Positions 28,401 through 36,804 of a DNA stretch of 64,000 nt are shown here, piece by piece. Position 1 is the first letter of the stretch. Every line of letters starts with the position of its first letter. The notes under the pieces are model-generated. The model saw nothing but the letters and a program-made list of their open reading frames with translations, was not told where the DNA came from and did no database searches. The translations under genes were made by a program, and so were the position numbers. The stretch is from Balneolaceae bacterium UBA3186 (GTDB lineage: Bacteria; Bacteroidota; Rhodothermia; Balneolales; Balneolaceae): NCBI GenBank assembly GCA_002364085.1, contig DEXK01000002.1, forward strand, positions 19,648 through 83,647, read 5' to 3'.

Positions 28401-30019
28401 CTAGCTACTTTAAGATCAAAGTTAATATCGGATTCTTTAATTCTAACAAACCCATCTGATTTTAAAGAGTCTTTGGTGATGCTTCCATCTAAGTAGACAT
28501 ATTTTAGTTGATCTTTTCCAAATATAAGAGGTTTTGTGGACCCTCTTGCAAAAGGCTGGCTCATAAATTCTTCGAACCTTTTATTTCTTGGATCCATTAT
28601 TGTATTTGCAACTGCAAAATTCCAAGGGGTTTCTGATAACTCAAACCCTTTTCCGTTAGCCGTAATATTGATATTAATGTCAGTATTTGGAGCTTCTTCT
28701 AACCAATATCTTGCATTCAAATTATCCAGCCATAAGCCGAAACTCCATTCAGCATCTTCATCAAAAATATGTTCAATGGTAGAATTTATCCGAACATTTT
28801 CTTCTCCATTGGTGGTGGCATCCAAATTTGCCAGGATCTTACCGGCTTTCAGACTTCCACTTCCAAAAAATCTTCTAAGGTTATACTCTTCATACCTTAT
28901 TCCTTCTACAGTAAATCCCCAGGTAATATCAGCATTCTCATAATTTTGATTTACCGATCCATCCATCGTCATCTGGAACAACCCGGTTTGAATATCTAAA
29001 GAATCGTTTGTTAGAGCTGCGATATTCAGATTATCGCCACGCAAACCAAATTGAGTAAGTGTTGCTTGTTCTCTGAATTGTATTGTTGCTGTTGCCTCCA
29101 GATTTCTAGCAAAACTTGCATCTGCACTTAATTCTAGATCAATATGTTCTGCATCTCCCCGGATTTTAATTCCAACAATAACTTCCTCATCAGGAATTTC
29201 TGAACCTGTATATGCTTTTATGTCTTTTGTGAAGATAGGGTCCAGTAGTATATCAGAGCTGTATAATGAATCCGTTAAATGCGCAAAACCTTTAGCCTCA
29301 ACAAGTGATCTTCCTGTATATAACATTAAATCCTGAAGAGTTACTTTTTGATTTATAAAGGTACCTGAAGCTTGAAATGATATTGGCTCAGGAAGTCTTC
29401 CTTCATTTATTTCAAAGTTCAACTTTGTGAGTTCAGCTTCTATTTCGCTTTTATATGAAAAACCTGCTTTAAGCTCTATTTCTTTTAGTGAAATGGAGGA
29501 GTCCGGGAGTAAGTCAGGCGAATACGCATAAATATTACTTTTTGAAATATTAAGGTCTAAGATCTCAAACTGAAAAGTCGACTCTTCTGAAGTAGTATCA
29601 GGTTTTACTATTTCCTGAACATTAAATACAGCAGTTGAATCTTCTGTATAGGATACTTGCTTAACATTTATTTGAGCCTGCTTTAGTGATATTTCTTCAA
29701 TTCTAAAAGTTGGTGTAAGCAAACTAAATAGATCATAGTTCGCATATAATGTGTCTATATAAGCAAGTGTATCAGAGCCTCCAACATGAACTCCTGTTAA
29801 CCGAACCTCTTTCCACAAATCTCCATTAAGATCAACAATTGAAAACTCTTTAGTTAGATTTTCATTTACAATTTCTATGATCTTATTTTTCGCAAAACTC
29901 TGAACAGGCTTTGTTTTTAAAGATATTCTTAGCCCTATAATCAGCAACACTATTACCAAAAGAACCCAAAGGGTGCCCTTCAATATTTTTGCAAAGATAT
30001 TTGATGAAGACTCACTCAT
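25475..30019 (-). CDS. tamB: TamB-like translocation and assembly module protein
   Basis: A 1514-residue protein, typical of the TamB/DUF490 family. An N-terminal TM anchor (about 13-33, GTLWVLLVIVLLIIGLRISL) is followed by a very long beta-rich, AsmA-like periplasmic body and the C-terminal TamB domain (ELSLFGSLRGTSGYVRPLGK, VEVVFSGPPE-like, ADVYTLFNKP region). TamB bridges the two membranes and works with an Omp85 partner in outer-membrane protein insertion or phospholipid transport. Its start overlaps the stop of the upstream Omp85 gene by one base, so the two form an operon. Homology to E. coli TamB is by architecture; sequence identity is expected to be low. Confidence 0.88.
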   Translation of the reverse strand: MSESSSNIFAKILKGTLWVLLVIVLLIIGLRISLKTKPVQSFAKNKIIEIVNENLTKEFSIVDLNGDLWKEVRLTGVHVGGSDTLAYIDTLYANYDLFSLLTPTFRIEEISLKQAQINVKQVSYTEDSTAVFNVQEIVKPDTTSEESTFQFEILDLNISKSNIYAYSPDLLPDSSISLKEIELKAGFSYKSEIEAELTKLNFEINEGRLPEPISFQASGTFINQKVTLQDLMLYTGRSLVEAKGFAHLTDSLYSSDILLDPIFTKDIKAYTGSEIPDEEVIVGIKIRGDAEHIDLELSADASFARNLEATATIQFREQATLTQFGLRGDNLNIAALTNDSLDIQTGLFQMTMDGSVNQNYENADITWGFTVEGIRYEEYNLRRFFGSGSLKAGKILANLDATTNGEENVRINSTIEHIFDEDAEWSFGLWLDNLNARYWLEEAPNTDININITANGKGFELSETPWNFAVANTIMDPRNKRFEEFMSQPFARGSTKPLIFGKDQLKYVYLDGSITKDSLKSDGFVRIKESDINFDLKVARFLSEIPSFSYALSSEDLDISELYASKEFPTSIDFDISGEGSGLDLETLTLKGIAEVDTSLVNGSTINYLDAEYNIKNGILTVPKATLKSDIADADFRGKRNIRDEKDPENVLSFDLELKNTQPFAELAELEILQITGNISAEVGENEEGILECKAEFDLGNIVIDEMFLASGVSGTGEVVLKEKEEGSFELEISDPKIFGTVLQDIKITTQSTKTADSLYGSYSVEIQDNVNGRINNAGDYELEMDSMHVAIAMDQLDFITNENSLKLQNKFNISYRDGAVRTDSLELVSPNGAFLSLAVPYADSVNQQIWFVGENFNFGILQEIILGERYIDGILFGRANISKTKNTLSGSGNLELQSIEYEGVQADVFSLSFNAKDKRIQSELSLIWEQEKVISGSLDVPLDLSDPEKLSDEFYTQSVKGSLIIQPTPISRFKSALEKFEITGTEGIISFDGTLSGTAGTPNFEGSLNIDDPVLSNVSLDSVFADFKYSQEQENIIINTEVLAARQKAADIDIDFPFSYNFKTFELNTVDESKPVSVEVRTRDFNLAVFNDFVNKEFTRNLKGVLNGELSLKGTEDEITATGYFDLTKSSFESPIAGIKVDGIKSRIEFSKDKVTLKQLSANSGKGGFNANGTINLDGLYPTTLDIQAKANQFKLANTDEYNLVIDLDSRLSGPITTPKATGRFAVKNGFIVLEEFGDKTVEDVTLEGEEEVINISYYDSLAIEMEFAIERNFYVRGGGYLDMEIEIAGELDAQKKTNGELSLFGSLRGTSGYVRPLGKRFELEEAEVVFSGPPESPDLNIKSAYVPISRKGEQEVTVYYIITGTIPNEEYEFESEPTMELQDIYCYTLFNKPCAAMQSWQNALVQGGGSSPTDLLAGVLLDEVEALATRELGIDVVQIDNTRVGNETGTSIKTGWYLNERTFFAIVNEITSSDPKTLFILEYALSKTWDLIITEGEDSNRRGIDFRYQYDY

Positions 30020-32001
30020 TAAAAAGCCTGACCTATACTAAAATGTAATTGCCACCTGTCCCAAGCCGAGCTCATACTTTTGTCCCCACGATAGATATTC
30101 AGGTCCTCATCTGTTGGATTAACTTTATAACCTAAGTCAATTCGAATCGGGCCAATCGGAGATTCATATCTCAACCCACCGCCAACGCCAAACTGAATTG
30201 GTCTGTTGGATGTTGTTCTTATCGTTCTCCAAACCTGACCACCATCGATAAAACCTGCGAGACTCAATCCTTTTATAAGCTTGTCAATATCCTGACGTAG
30301 TTCGAAATTAAAACTGAAAGTTGCTTTCCCACCTGTAGGAAGATACCCTGAAAACGAACCTAAAGAGTCAAATACAGCTTCTTTTGGTCCAAGTTCTTGG
30401 CGCCCCCATCCTCTCACTTCACTTGAACCTCCGTTATAAAAACGAATATCAGCCGGTAACGAATCTTGTTTAGCATAATAAATGGAGCCTCCATTCAATC
30501 TAGCTGCAGCTACCAAACCTGAATTTACTTTCTTATATCCCCGAACATCTAAAGCTGCTTTTTGAAAGGAAAATGTTGCTTCGTTAAATAGGCCTGATAA
30601 TTCCAAAAAGGGCTGCACAGTAAAACCGCTCCCTCTTCTTGGCTGTCCTTTTCTGGCGTAAACACTAAACTTGAATGATGAGATATTGTAATTTAAGATA
30701 CTATCGGGACTTATTTCTGAGGTACCGTCTTCGCTTTCCTTTACATCAAACTCACGGTTCAGTGTAAAGTCGTAGTTAAAAGTTCCGGTAATTGATTCAC
30801 TATAGTTATACCCAAAGCTGTTTCTTATACCACCGGTATCTATAGAATAAGCTCTTTCAATTCTTCTTTGTACAAATGGCGAAATCGTAATACTACTTTT
30901 GGTATTGTATACATAAGGAAACAGATAGCTAGCCCCAAGCCTCAAATCAAATGCGGATAACTTACCATTAACGGAAAATAGTTCGCCTTTTCCTCTTGCA
31001 TTTCTGTGACTCCAGGAAGCTTGAGCTCTGAATAATTTGTATGAGTTACTAAGAGTTAAAGGGTCTCCTTCAAACCTGTCGTAATTTCCAATACCAAATG
31101 TTGCGGAAAAAGATCTTAAACTCCGTTCTTTGACCCTCGCTAACACGTTAATTGTGCTGTCTTGATCTTGATCAGGAATTGATATAAGTGCAAACCTTAA
31201 TAAATGATGTCCAAACAATTCCCTTTGAGCTTCCCGCATCGCATCATCACTAAAAAACTCATCTTCGCCAATACCAGTTTCTCTTCGGATATACTTAGCC
31301 TGCAAAGTTTCTTCCCCTTCAACAAAAACAGAATCAAATTTTGCTCTGGGTCCCGGATAAGTAAGCATTGCCACACTGGCTTTTTTTGCGGTTGTATCAA
31401 CTTTTGTTTGAACTTCTGTTTCAGCATACGGATAACCAAGATTTCTCAATATCCCTGTAAAATCGGCTTCAACCATCGGCTTTGAAACTGGTTGAAATAT
31501 TTTTCCTTTTCGATAGGGTAATCTGTTCAGTTCTCTGTTAAATTTTTCACTCCCATAGATCACCGAGCTGTCTCTTGAAGAAGTTTGCAGAATTACCTGA
31601 ACTGAATCTATTCTAATTGGAGCATTTTCAACTATCATAAAAATAAGTTCTTTTTTCCATTCCTTATTTTTGGACTCCAGCCTATAGTTTACATCAACCT
31701 CATTAAATCCCCTTCTTTGATAAAACCTTTCAAGTCGGATTACATCTTTTCGAATTTCACTTTCCGATACATAAAACCCTTTTTCATTAAAAAACGTGAT
31801 CTTTTTCCAGAAAGAGGGAGCTTCATTTGCTATGTATTTTTTTAATACAATGTTATTGTAGGTTGTGTTTCCTTCAATTTTTACATTCCAAATTCGAGCA
31901 GGCTTTTCATCCTCCTGTGCAAAAAGAGAAAAAGCAGGCGCGCTTACTAACATCAAAAAGATTATGTAAATTCTGATATGTAGGATATTTTTTTTACTCA
32001 A
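30019..32001 (-). CDS. tamA: TamA-like Omp85-family outer-membrane protein
   Basis: A 660-residue Omp85 protein. The signal peptide (about 1-29, ending FSLFAQ) is followed by POTRA domains at about 36-285 (WNVKIEGNTTYNNIVLKKYI, FYQRRGFNEVDVNYRL, TGILRNLGYPYAET). The C-terminal 16-strand barrel runs from about 295 to 660 and has the strand-16-like end LHFSIGQAF and the RGW motif of Omp85 barrels (SSEVRGWGRQELGP). With three POTRA units it is closer to TamA than BamA. Overlap with tamB supports a TamAB pair. It is divergent from the M14 lipoprotein gene, 70 bp away. Confidence 0.88.
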   Translation of the reverse strand: MSKKNILHIRIYIIFLMLVSAPAFSLFAQEDEKPARIWNVKIEGNTTYNNIVLKKYIANEAPSFWKKITFFNEKGFYVSESEIRKDVIRLERFYQRRGFNEVDVNYRLESKNKEWKKELIFMIVENAPIRIDSVQVILQTSSRDSSVIYGSEKFNRELNRLPYRKGKIFQPVSKPMVEADFTGILRNLGYPYAETEVQTKVDTTAKKASVAMLTYPGPRAKFDSVFVEGEETLQAKYIRRETGIGEDEFFSDDAMREAQRELFGHHLLRFALISIPDQDQDSTINVLARVKERSLRSFSATFGIGNYDRFEGDPLTLSNSYKLFRAQASWSHRNARGKGELFSVNGKLSAFDLRLGASYLFPYVYNTKSSITISPFVQRRIERAYSIDTGGIRNSFGYNYSESITGTFNYDFTLNREFDVKESEDGTSEISPDSILNYNISSFKFSVYARKGQPRRGSGFTVQPFLELSGLFNEATFSFQKAALDVRGYKKVNSGLVAAARLNGGSIYYAKQDSLPADIRFYNGGSSEVRGWGRQELGPKEAVFDSLGSFSGYLPTGGKATFSFNFELRQDIDKLIKGLSLAGFIDGGQVWRTIRTTSNRPIQFGVGGGLRYESPIGPIRIDLGYKVNPTDEDLNIYRGDKSMSSAWDRWQLHFSIGQAF

Positions 32002-32071
32002 TGCTTAATAATAGCCAAAAGTTTATTCCGCTTACTTTAACCTAAATTAGTTCTTCTTATTCTGAATTTTT

Positions 32072-33346
32072 ATGAACTCAAAATGTACGATGTATAAGTA
32101 TACGTTTTTAATTCTGCCTTTCTGTATTGGTTTTTTATTGAATTGTAAATCTACGGAAGAATTTACAGGGTTTTCTTACGATCCACCCAACGTAACTGAT
32201 ACTCAAGATAAGAAAGTACAACCTCAACACAGAAGAGTTATTGGAGCCGGAACCCCAACGGTCTGGGTATCTAATAATTTTGAAGGTGCCCGTTTAAACG
32301 ATTTCTATTCTGTAAATGAAAACACATATGAAGTATTTATAGAGCCTGAAAATGCTCCTATCAATAACAGTCCATGGTTTGCATTTGAAATTTGGAGTGA
32401 TACTTCCACTACATCCTGGATACGTTTAAACTACAACAATGGACGCCATAGATATGTTCCTAAAATTACCATCAATGATTCTACCTATTCCGTAGAAATG
32501 GAAAACACTCTTTATGACACCATTTCAAAAACATTGACTTTAAAATTACAGCTATCTCAGGATCCAATTTTAGTTAGTGCACAAAGAGTGTCCAGTTCTG
32601 AAACCTACAATAGTTGGTTAGAAGAGATGTTAGCCCATAATTTTGTTTCACAAACTACTATAGGATACAGCAAGCTTGGAAACCCAATAAAAGAGCTTAT
32701 GATTGATGAAACTGAGCCCGGAAAACAAGTCGGTGTATTGATACTAATGAGTCGTCAACATCCTCCTGAAGTTTCAGGTTATTATGCGGCCCGTTATTTC
32801 TTTGAAGAAATAACTTCCAATTCCGAATTATCTAAACAATTCCGGTCTCAATTCATTGTAAAATCTTATCCTCTTATTAATATTGATGGTGTATTAAACG
32901 GCCACTGGAGACATAACGCCGGGGGAGTAGACCTTAACAGAGATTGGACAAATTTTAATCAACCCGAAACTAAAGCCGTGAGAGATGCTTTGCTCCCTTT
33001 ATTAGAAGACCCCTTAAAAAAGGTTTATTATGGTATTGATTTCCATTCCACCAATGAAAATATTTTCTATCCAATTGAAGAATCCGTGCCCACATCGCCT
33101 GATAATTTAACACAAAGGTGGTTTCCTCTTGTACGAACTAACAACCCATCTGCAGTTTTTGCATATGAAGAATTTGATACAAGTTCTCCAATCTCAAAAA
33201 ACTGGATCTATAAAACATTTGGAGCAGATGCACTGACTTTTGAAATGGATGATGAACTTTCAATGGACACTATCGAACAAATCGCACGCAGCTCTGCTCA
33301 AAGTTTAATGACATTATTATTAGAAGAAAAAAACAAGGTTCAATAA
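32072..33346 (+). CDS. M14-family zinc carboxypeptidase, lipoprotein
   Basis: A 424-residue predicted lipoprotein. The signal peptide ends at the lipobox FLLNC (residue 25); the ATG six codons in (32090) is a possible alternative start. An N-terminal beta domain (about 55-165) precedes the M14 catalytic domain. Zinc ligands are His230 and Glu233 (RQHPPEVSG) and His325 (GIDFHST), with NRD at 289-291 (GGVDLNRDW) and a candidate general base in LTFEMDDE. The N-terminal domain plus M14 order is like the cytosolic carboxypeptidase/AGBL subgroup. It should act at the cell surface or periplasm, trimming peptides; the exact substrate is unknown. Confidence 0.85.
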   Translation: MNSKCTMYKYTFLILPFCIGFLLNCKSTEEFTGFSYDPPNVTDTQDKKVQPQHRRVIGAGTPTVWVSNNFEGARLNDFYSVNENTYEVFIEPENAPINNSPWFAFEIWSDTSTTSWIRLNYNNGRHRYVPKITINDSTYSVEMENTLYDTISKTLTLKLQLSQDPILVSAQRVSSSETYNSWLEEMLAHNFVSQTTIGYSKLGNPIKELMIDETEPGKQVGVLILMSRQHPPEVSGYYAARYFFEEITSNSELSKQFRSQFIVKSYPLINIDGVLNGHWRHNAGGVDLNRDWTNFNQPETKAVRDALLPLLEDPLKKVYYGIDFHSTNENIFYPIEESVPTSPDNLTQRWFPLVRTNNPSAVFAYEEFDTSSPISKNWIYKTFGADALTFEMDDELSMDTIEQIARSSAQSLMTLLLEEKNKVQ

Positions 33347-33383
33347 AAACTTTGCTGTGTGGTACATTTTTTTAAATTAAGAC

Positions 33384-33842
33384 ATGAATGGAATAAAAAT
33401 TCTTACTGAAGGGCTTAACAACTGGAAACTCCGACTGATACTAAGCGCTCTTTTATGCATTATGGGCTTAGCTTCTTTGATCAGTATGTTCCTAGGTTTG
33501 TTTCTTGATTTGAGCATTTACGATAAGTCTATTGTAGCTATAGCTATTTGGATGGTTGGCATTCCCACTTATTTGATTTTTAGTGGGCTTGCAAAAATCA
33601 CTCCCCAATCCATTGCTTTATTTATAAATGAGAATACTGATAAAATTCAGCACGATCTTCAATTACTGTTGAAGGATGAAGATGAACTTGATGAGCAAAC
33701 AAAAACCAAACACCGTGAGCTCATTAGTTTTTTACAAATCACACCTTTATATACCTTATTACCGGATAAACCTGTAAAACAAGCTTATTTACTAATGCTT
33801 TTCTCAATGTCTTGCAGCTTTCTGATCTGGTTTATTTCCTGA
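33384..33842 (+). CDS. Uncharacterised membrane protein
   Basis: A 152-residue protein not assigned to a family. Two N-terminal TM helices (about 16-38 and 46-68), a cytoplasmic charged helical stretch (about 75-115, with NENTDKIQHDLQLLLKDEDE), and a C-terminal TM helix (about 132-150). It starts with ATG at 33384 and lies 37 bp downstream of the M14 gene, 76 bp upstream of the CDF transporter, so it could belong to either transcript. Confidence 0.7.
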   Translation: MNGIKILTEGLNNWKLRLILSALLCIMGLASLISMFLGLFLDLSIYDKSIVAIAIWMVGIPTYLIFSGLAKITPQSIALFINENTDKIQHDLQLLLKDEDELDEQTKTKHRELISFLQITPLYTLLPDKPVKQAYLLMLFSMSCSFLIWFIS

Positions 33843-33918
33843 GCTGATTCTAATTCGCGTCTTTGTTTTAAACTCTCGTCTTAGTGAAATAAACACTCAT
33901 AATTCGTACCTTTTTGTT

Positions 33919-34848
33919 ATGCCTCACGATCATAAGCATCATCATCACCATCATCATAATTTTAATGATTCATCCACTTTAAAATTGTGGATATCAATAT
34001 TCCTGAACCTTGCGATTACCATTGCTGAATTTGTTGGGGGAATTCTATCAAATTCTTTGGCTCTGTTATCCGATGCTGTTCACAATCTAAATGACACGCT
34101 TTCCTTGGCAATAAGTCTTGTTGCACGCAAAATATCTAAAAAAGGAGCCAACAATGATAAAACCTTTGGATACAAACGAGCTGAGATAATTGGAGCTTTT
34201 ATCAATTTGATCACACTTGTATTAGTAGCGTTATTTCTAATTAAAGAAGGCGTTGAACGTTTTTTTGATCCACAGCCTATAGATGGTTTTACCATGTTTT
34301 GGGTGGCTATTGTCGGGCTTCTTGGTAATTTTATCACAGCTGCTTTATTGTTTAAGGATTCCAAAGACAATCTGAATCTAAAAAGCGCCTATATCCATAT
34401 TTTATCAGATGGGTTATCATCTGTAGGTGTAATCATTGGTGGCTGGTTAATTCTCAAATATGAATGGTACATAGTTGATACTTTTTTAACCGTAGGAATA
34501 GGAGCTTATATTCTTTGGCATTCCTATCACATGCTTCAGGAAACAACTGATATTTTGATGCAATCAACTCCGGAACAAATTAACCTTCCTGAACTCACTT
34601 CTAGAATTGAAAAAATTCATAAGGTACAAGAAGTTCATCATGTGCATGTTTGGCGTCTCGACGAAAACGAAATAATGATGGAAAGCCATATTGTTGTTGA
34701 TGAAGAAGACATAAATGAAATGGAAGTGATCAAAAAAGAAATTAAAACCTTATTGCATGATGATTTTGGTATACATCATTCAACTTTAGAATTTGAATGC
34801 CAGCCTTGTAGTTCTCATCATCATGAAGCTTTAACTCATCATCATTAA
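33919..34848 (+). CDS. Cation diffusion facilitator (CDF) metal exporter
   Basis: A 309-residue CDF transporter exporting divalent cations (zinc, cobalt or similar) by proton antiport. Six TM helices; the intramembrane metal site is built by LLSDAVHNLND (TM2) and HILSDG (TM5). The C-terminal cytoplasmic domain carries HHVHVWRLDE. It has a poly-His N-terminus (HDHKHHHHHHH), another His-rich end (HHHEALTHHH), and a CQPC pair near the C-terminus. First of a three-gene group with SCO and PCuAC. It is closest to the CzcD/ZitB subgroup by layout. Confidence 0.92.
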   Translation: MPHDHKHHHHHHHNFNDSSTLKLWISIFLNLAITIAEFVGGILSNSLALLSDAVHNLNDTLSLAISLVARKISKKGANNDKTFGYKRAEIIGAFINLITLVLVALFLIKEGVERFFDPQPIDGFTMFWVAIVGLLGNFITAALLFKDSKDNLNLKSAYIHILSDGLSSVGVIIGGWLILKYEWYIVDTFLTVGIGAYILWHSYHMLQETTDILMQSTPEQINLPELTSRIEKIHKVQEVHHVHVWRLDENEIMMESHIVVDEEDINEMEVIKKEIKTLLHDDFGIHHSTLEFECQPCSSHHHEALTHHH

Positions 34849-34858
34849 ACTCTTTTAA

Positions 34859-35443
34859 ATGAAATTATTTCTCCCTTCTTCTCTATTATTCTTAGTATTT
34901 ACTTTTATTACGTGTAATTCCGGTCCGAAAATAATAGATGACCTTTCGGATAAATCTTTTGAGGTGCTTAACCAGAATGGAAAAACCGTTATTTTCCCTG
35001 ACGATTATAAAGGGAAATATGTAGTTGCTGGATTTATCTATACCAACTGTCCTGATATTTGCCCTTTAGTTACCCAAAACCTTATTAAGGTTCAAAAAGA
35101 GTTCAGCAATCCTGATGACATCCAGTTCTTGGGAATAACTTTTGATCCCAAAAGAGACACTCCTGAAGTCCTGAAAAATTACAAAGGGTTATTTAATCTG
35201 GATAAAAATTTTGATTTCCTTACTGCAGATTCTACTACCATAGCTGAATTAATGGACAGTGTTCGGGTTCGATCTCAGGTTTCCTTTACGCAAGTTCGAG
35301 AAGATGACAAAGAGGTCTACTTTATGAATCACTCTGACAAAATTATTGTACTGGATAAAAAAGGAAGAATCATTTTTGAGTATGGCGGAAGCATGACCCC
35401 TGTAAGTTATATTGTCGAAGATCTTCAAACAGTACGGAGGTAG
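34859..35443 (+). CDS. SCO1/SenC-family copper chaperone/thioredoxin-like lipoprotein
   Basis: A 194-residue lipoprotein with lipobox FITC (Cys 19). The thioredoxin fold has the copper motif CPDIC (Cys64, Cys68) and the conserved His158 (MNHSDK). SCO proteins deliver copper to the CuA site of cytochrome c oxidase or act as thiol reductants. It lies 10 bp after the CDF gene and 5 bp before the PCuAC gene, so the three genes appear to be one operon. Confidence 0.92.
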   Translation: MKLFLPSSLLFLVFTFITCNSGPKIIDDLSDKSFEVLNQNGKTVIFPDDYKGKYVVAGFIYTNCPDICPLVTQNLIKVQKEFSNPDDIQFLGITFDPKRDTPEVLKNYKGLFNLDKNFDFLTADSTTIAELMDSVRVRSQVSFTQVREDDKEVYFMNHSDKIIVLDKKGRIIFEYGGSMTPVSYIVEDLQTVRR

Positions 35444-35448
35444 TTGAG

Positions 35449-35895
35449 GTGAAAATAGCGCCAACAGTACTCCTCATCTTGTTCCTTTATGTTAGTTGTG
35501 GTAAAGAACCAGAAAGTAAGCGTCCTGATATTCAACCCGAAATGGAAATTCAAAACTGGGCACGCCCCGGAGTTCAGGGTCAAATGAGTGGGGCATATTT
35601 CACTTACAAAAATCCCCTTGAAATTTCCGACACGCTGGTTTCTATAGAAAGCCCTCAAGCTATGATGACACAAATCCATGAATCTTACACTACCGAAGAT
35701 GGACTTGCAGGAATGAGAGAAAAGAAAGAAATCATCATAGCGCCCGGCCAAGAATTAGTTTTGAAACAAGGTGGTTTGCATGTAATGTTAATGAATCTAA
35801 ACAAGGACCTGTCTGAAAACGACTCCGTGAAAGTTTCTCTTACATTCAGCCAAATTGGTACAACTACATTCACTTTACCAGTTAAAAGAAACTGA
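35449..35895 (+). CDS. PCu(A)C-type copper chaperone, lipoprotein
   Basis: A 148-residue lipoprotein (lipobox YVSC, Cys 17) of the PCuAC/DUF461 family. The Cu(I)-binding residues fit the H-M-H-M pattern: HESYTTEDGLAGM followed about 20 residues later by GGLHVMLM. PCuAC proteins pass Cu(I) to SCO and CuA oxidase. Its start is GTG at 35449, preceded by gttgagg; no ATG fits. A coupled role with the adjacent SCO gene is expected. Confidence 0.88.
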   Translation: MKIAPTVLLILFLYVSCGKEPESKRPDIQPEMEIQNWARPGVQGQMSGAYFTYKNPLEISDTLVSIESPQAMMTQIHESYTTEDGLAGMREKKEIIIAPGQELVLKQGGLHVMLMNLNKDLSENDSVKVSLTFSQIGTTTFTLPVKRN

Positions 35896-35901
35896 AAATA
35901 A

Positions 35902-35927
35902 AGCCCGAACTTTTCACCATTCGGGCT
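35902..35927 (+). terminator. Hairpin after the PCuAC gene
   Basis: Arms agcccgaa (35902-35909) and ttcgggct (35920-35927) form an 8-bp stem seven bases after the stop. The T tract is weak, so a terminator role is tentative. Confidence 0.45.
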
Positions 35928-36098
35928 CTCTGGGTTGATTAAGAAAATGAGCCGGGTTAAAAGCTCACTATTTAATACGGATAAGCCCGACAATCAGATT
36001 GGTTTTAGAATTTAAATACCTGTGCCCCTATTTTTCTTTATAAGGTGAACTTGGAGTATGATTTACTTTATGGAACATGGGTCGGAACTTATAGACAT

Positions 36099-36129
36099 AA
36101 AAAAAGACACGTTCAGCGTGTCTTTTTTT
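36099..36129. terminator. Bidirectional intrinsic terminator
   Basis: Stem gacacg (36106-36111) / cgtgtc (36117-36122) with loop ttcag, flanked by seven As on the left and seven Ts on the right. It can end both the metal operon from the left and the DUF411 gene from the right. Confidence 0.88.
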
Positions 36130-36152
36130 ATTAAAGTAAAACCGAAAGAAAT

Positions 36153-36656
36153 TTAGTGTGAAGCAAAGATCTCTGTAGTTCCATCGCTTTTTACTAAATA
36201 AACATCATAGTTGTCTGCTTCTCTTCCAGGAACCTCCATCCCCGGTGACCCAATCGGCATTCCCGGAACTGTAAGTCCAATTGCACCTTCCGGTTTTTCT
36301 TTTAAAAGTCGGTTTACATCTTCGATGGGAACATGACCTTCCACAAAATAATCGCCAACCATAGCTGTATGGCATGATTCAAATCTTGGAGGCACACCTT
36401 TTTCTCTTTTTACTTCCATCAAATTAGGAATAGGCTTTTCTACCACTTCAAATTGATCATCATTCATTAAAGCAGCCCATTTAGTACAGCATTGGCATCC
36501 CGGATTCTTATACATTACCACTTCGATCTTATCAGCAGAAGCCGAAGAAACCGTTGCTGAGTACTCGTCCTCTACTACTTTTTTTGGCCAGAACAGTACC
36601 ACTCCAAAACCTATGGTAAATATAAATCCGAATATTAAAATCTTATTGTTGCTCAT
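36153..36656 (-). CDS. DUF411 protein, copper/metal-associated
   Basis: A 167-residue protein with an N-terminal TM helix or signal anchor (about 5-24) and a DUF411 domain: YKNPGCQCCTKWA, ESCHTAMVGDYFVEGHVP, and GLTVPGMPIGSPGME. The CQCC and SCHTA motifs are the conserved metal-binding-like positions. DUF411 genes often sit beside copper-resistance genes. Here it is convergent with the CDF-SCO-PCuAC group across a shared terminator, which strengthens a copper-handling reading. Mechanism is not established. Confidence 0.88.
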   Translation of the reverse strand: MSNNKILIFGFIFTIGFGVVLFWPKKVVEDEYSATVSSASADKIEVVMYKNPGCQCCTKWAALMNDDQFEVVEKPIPNLMEVKREKGVPPRFESCHTAMVGDYFVEGHVPIEDVNRLLKEKPEGAIGLTVPGMPIGSPGMEVPGREADNYDVYLVKSDGTTEIFASH

Positions 36657-36750
36657 GATGAATTTGATTATTTGAGATTGGTTTAATTTACTAAAAATTT
36701 AGTGAAGTTTTGGGAAGCGCCATTTTATTTATAAAGCATTTACTCTTTTT

Positions 36751-36781
36751 TTTGACATAAGAAATCTACATCTTATTTTCG
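36751..36781 (+). promoter_or_regulatory. Candidate Bacteroidota-type promoter
   Basis: TTTG at 36751-36754, 19-nt spacer, then TATTTTCG at 36774-36781 (7 of 8 to TAnnTTTG). It overlaps the GTG at 36781, so transcription would start after that codon; this favours ATG 36805 as the start of the next gene. Confidence 0.4.
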
Positions 36782-36804
36782 TGTCAACAACTAACTCTCC
36801 TTTA

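Noticed and set aside
28536..28943. Plus-strand open frames inside tamB (also at 25503, 27774 and 28769).
   Set aside because: They lie opposite a long, well-supported TamB gene and show no domain features; they are antisense shadows.
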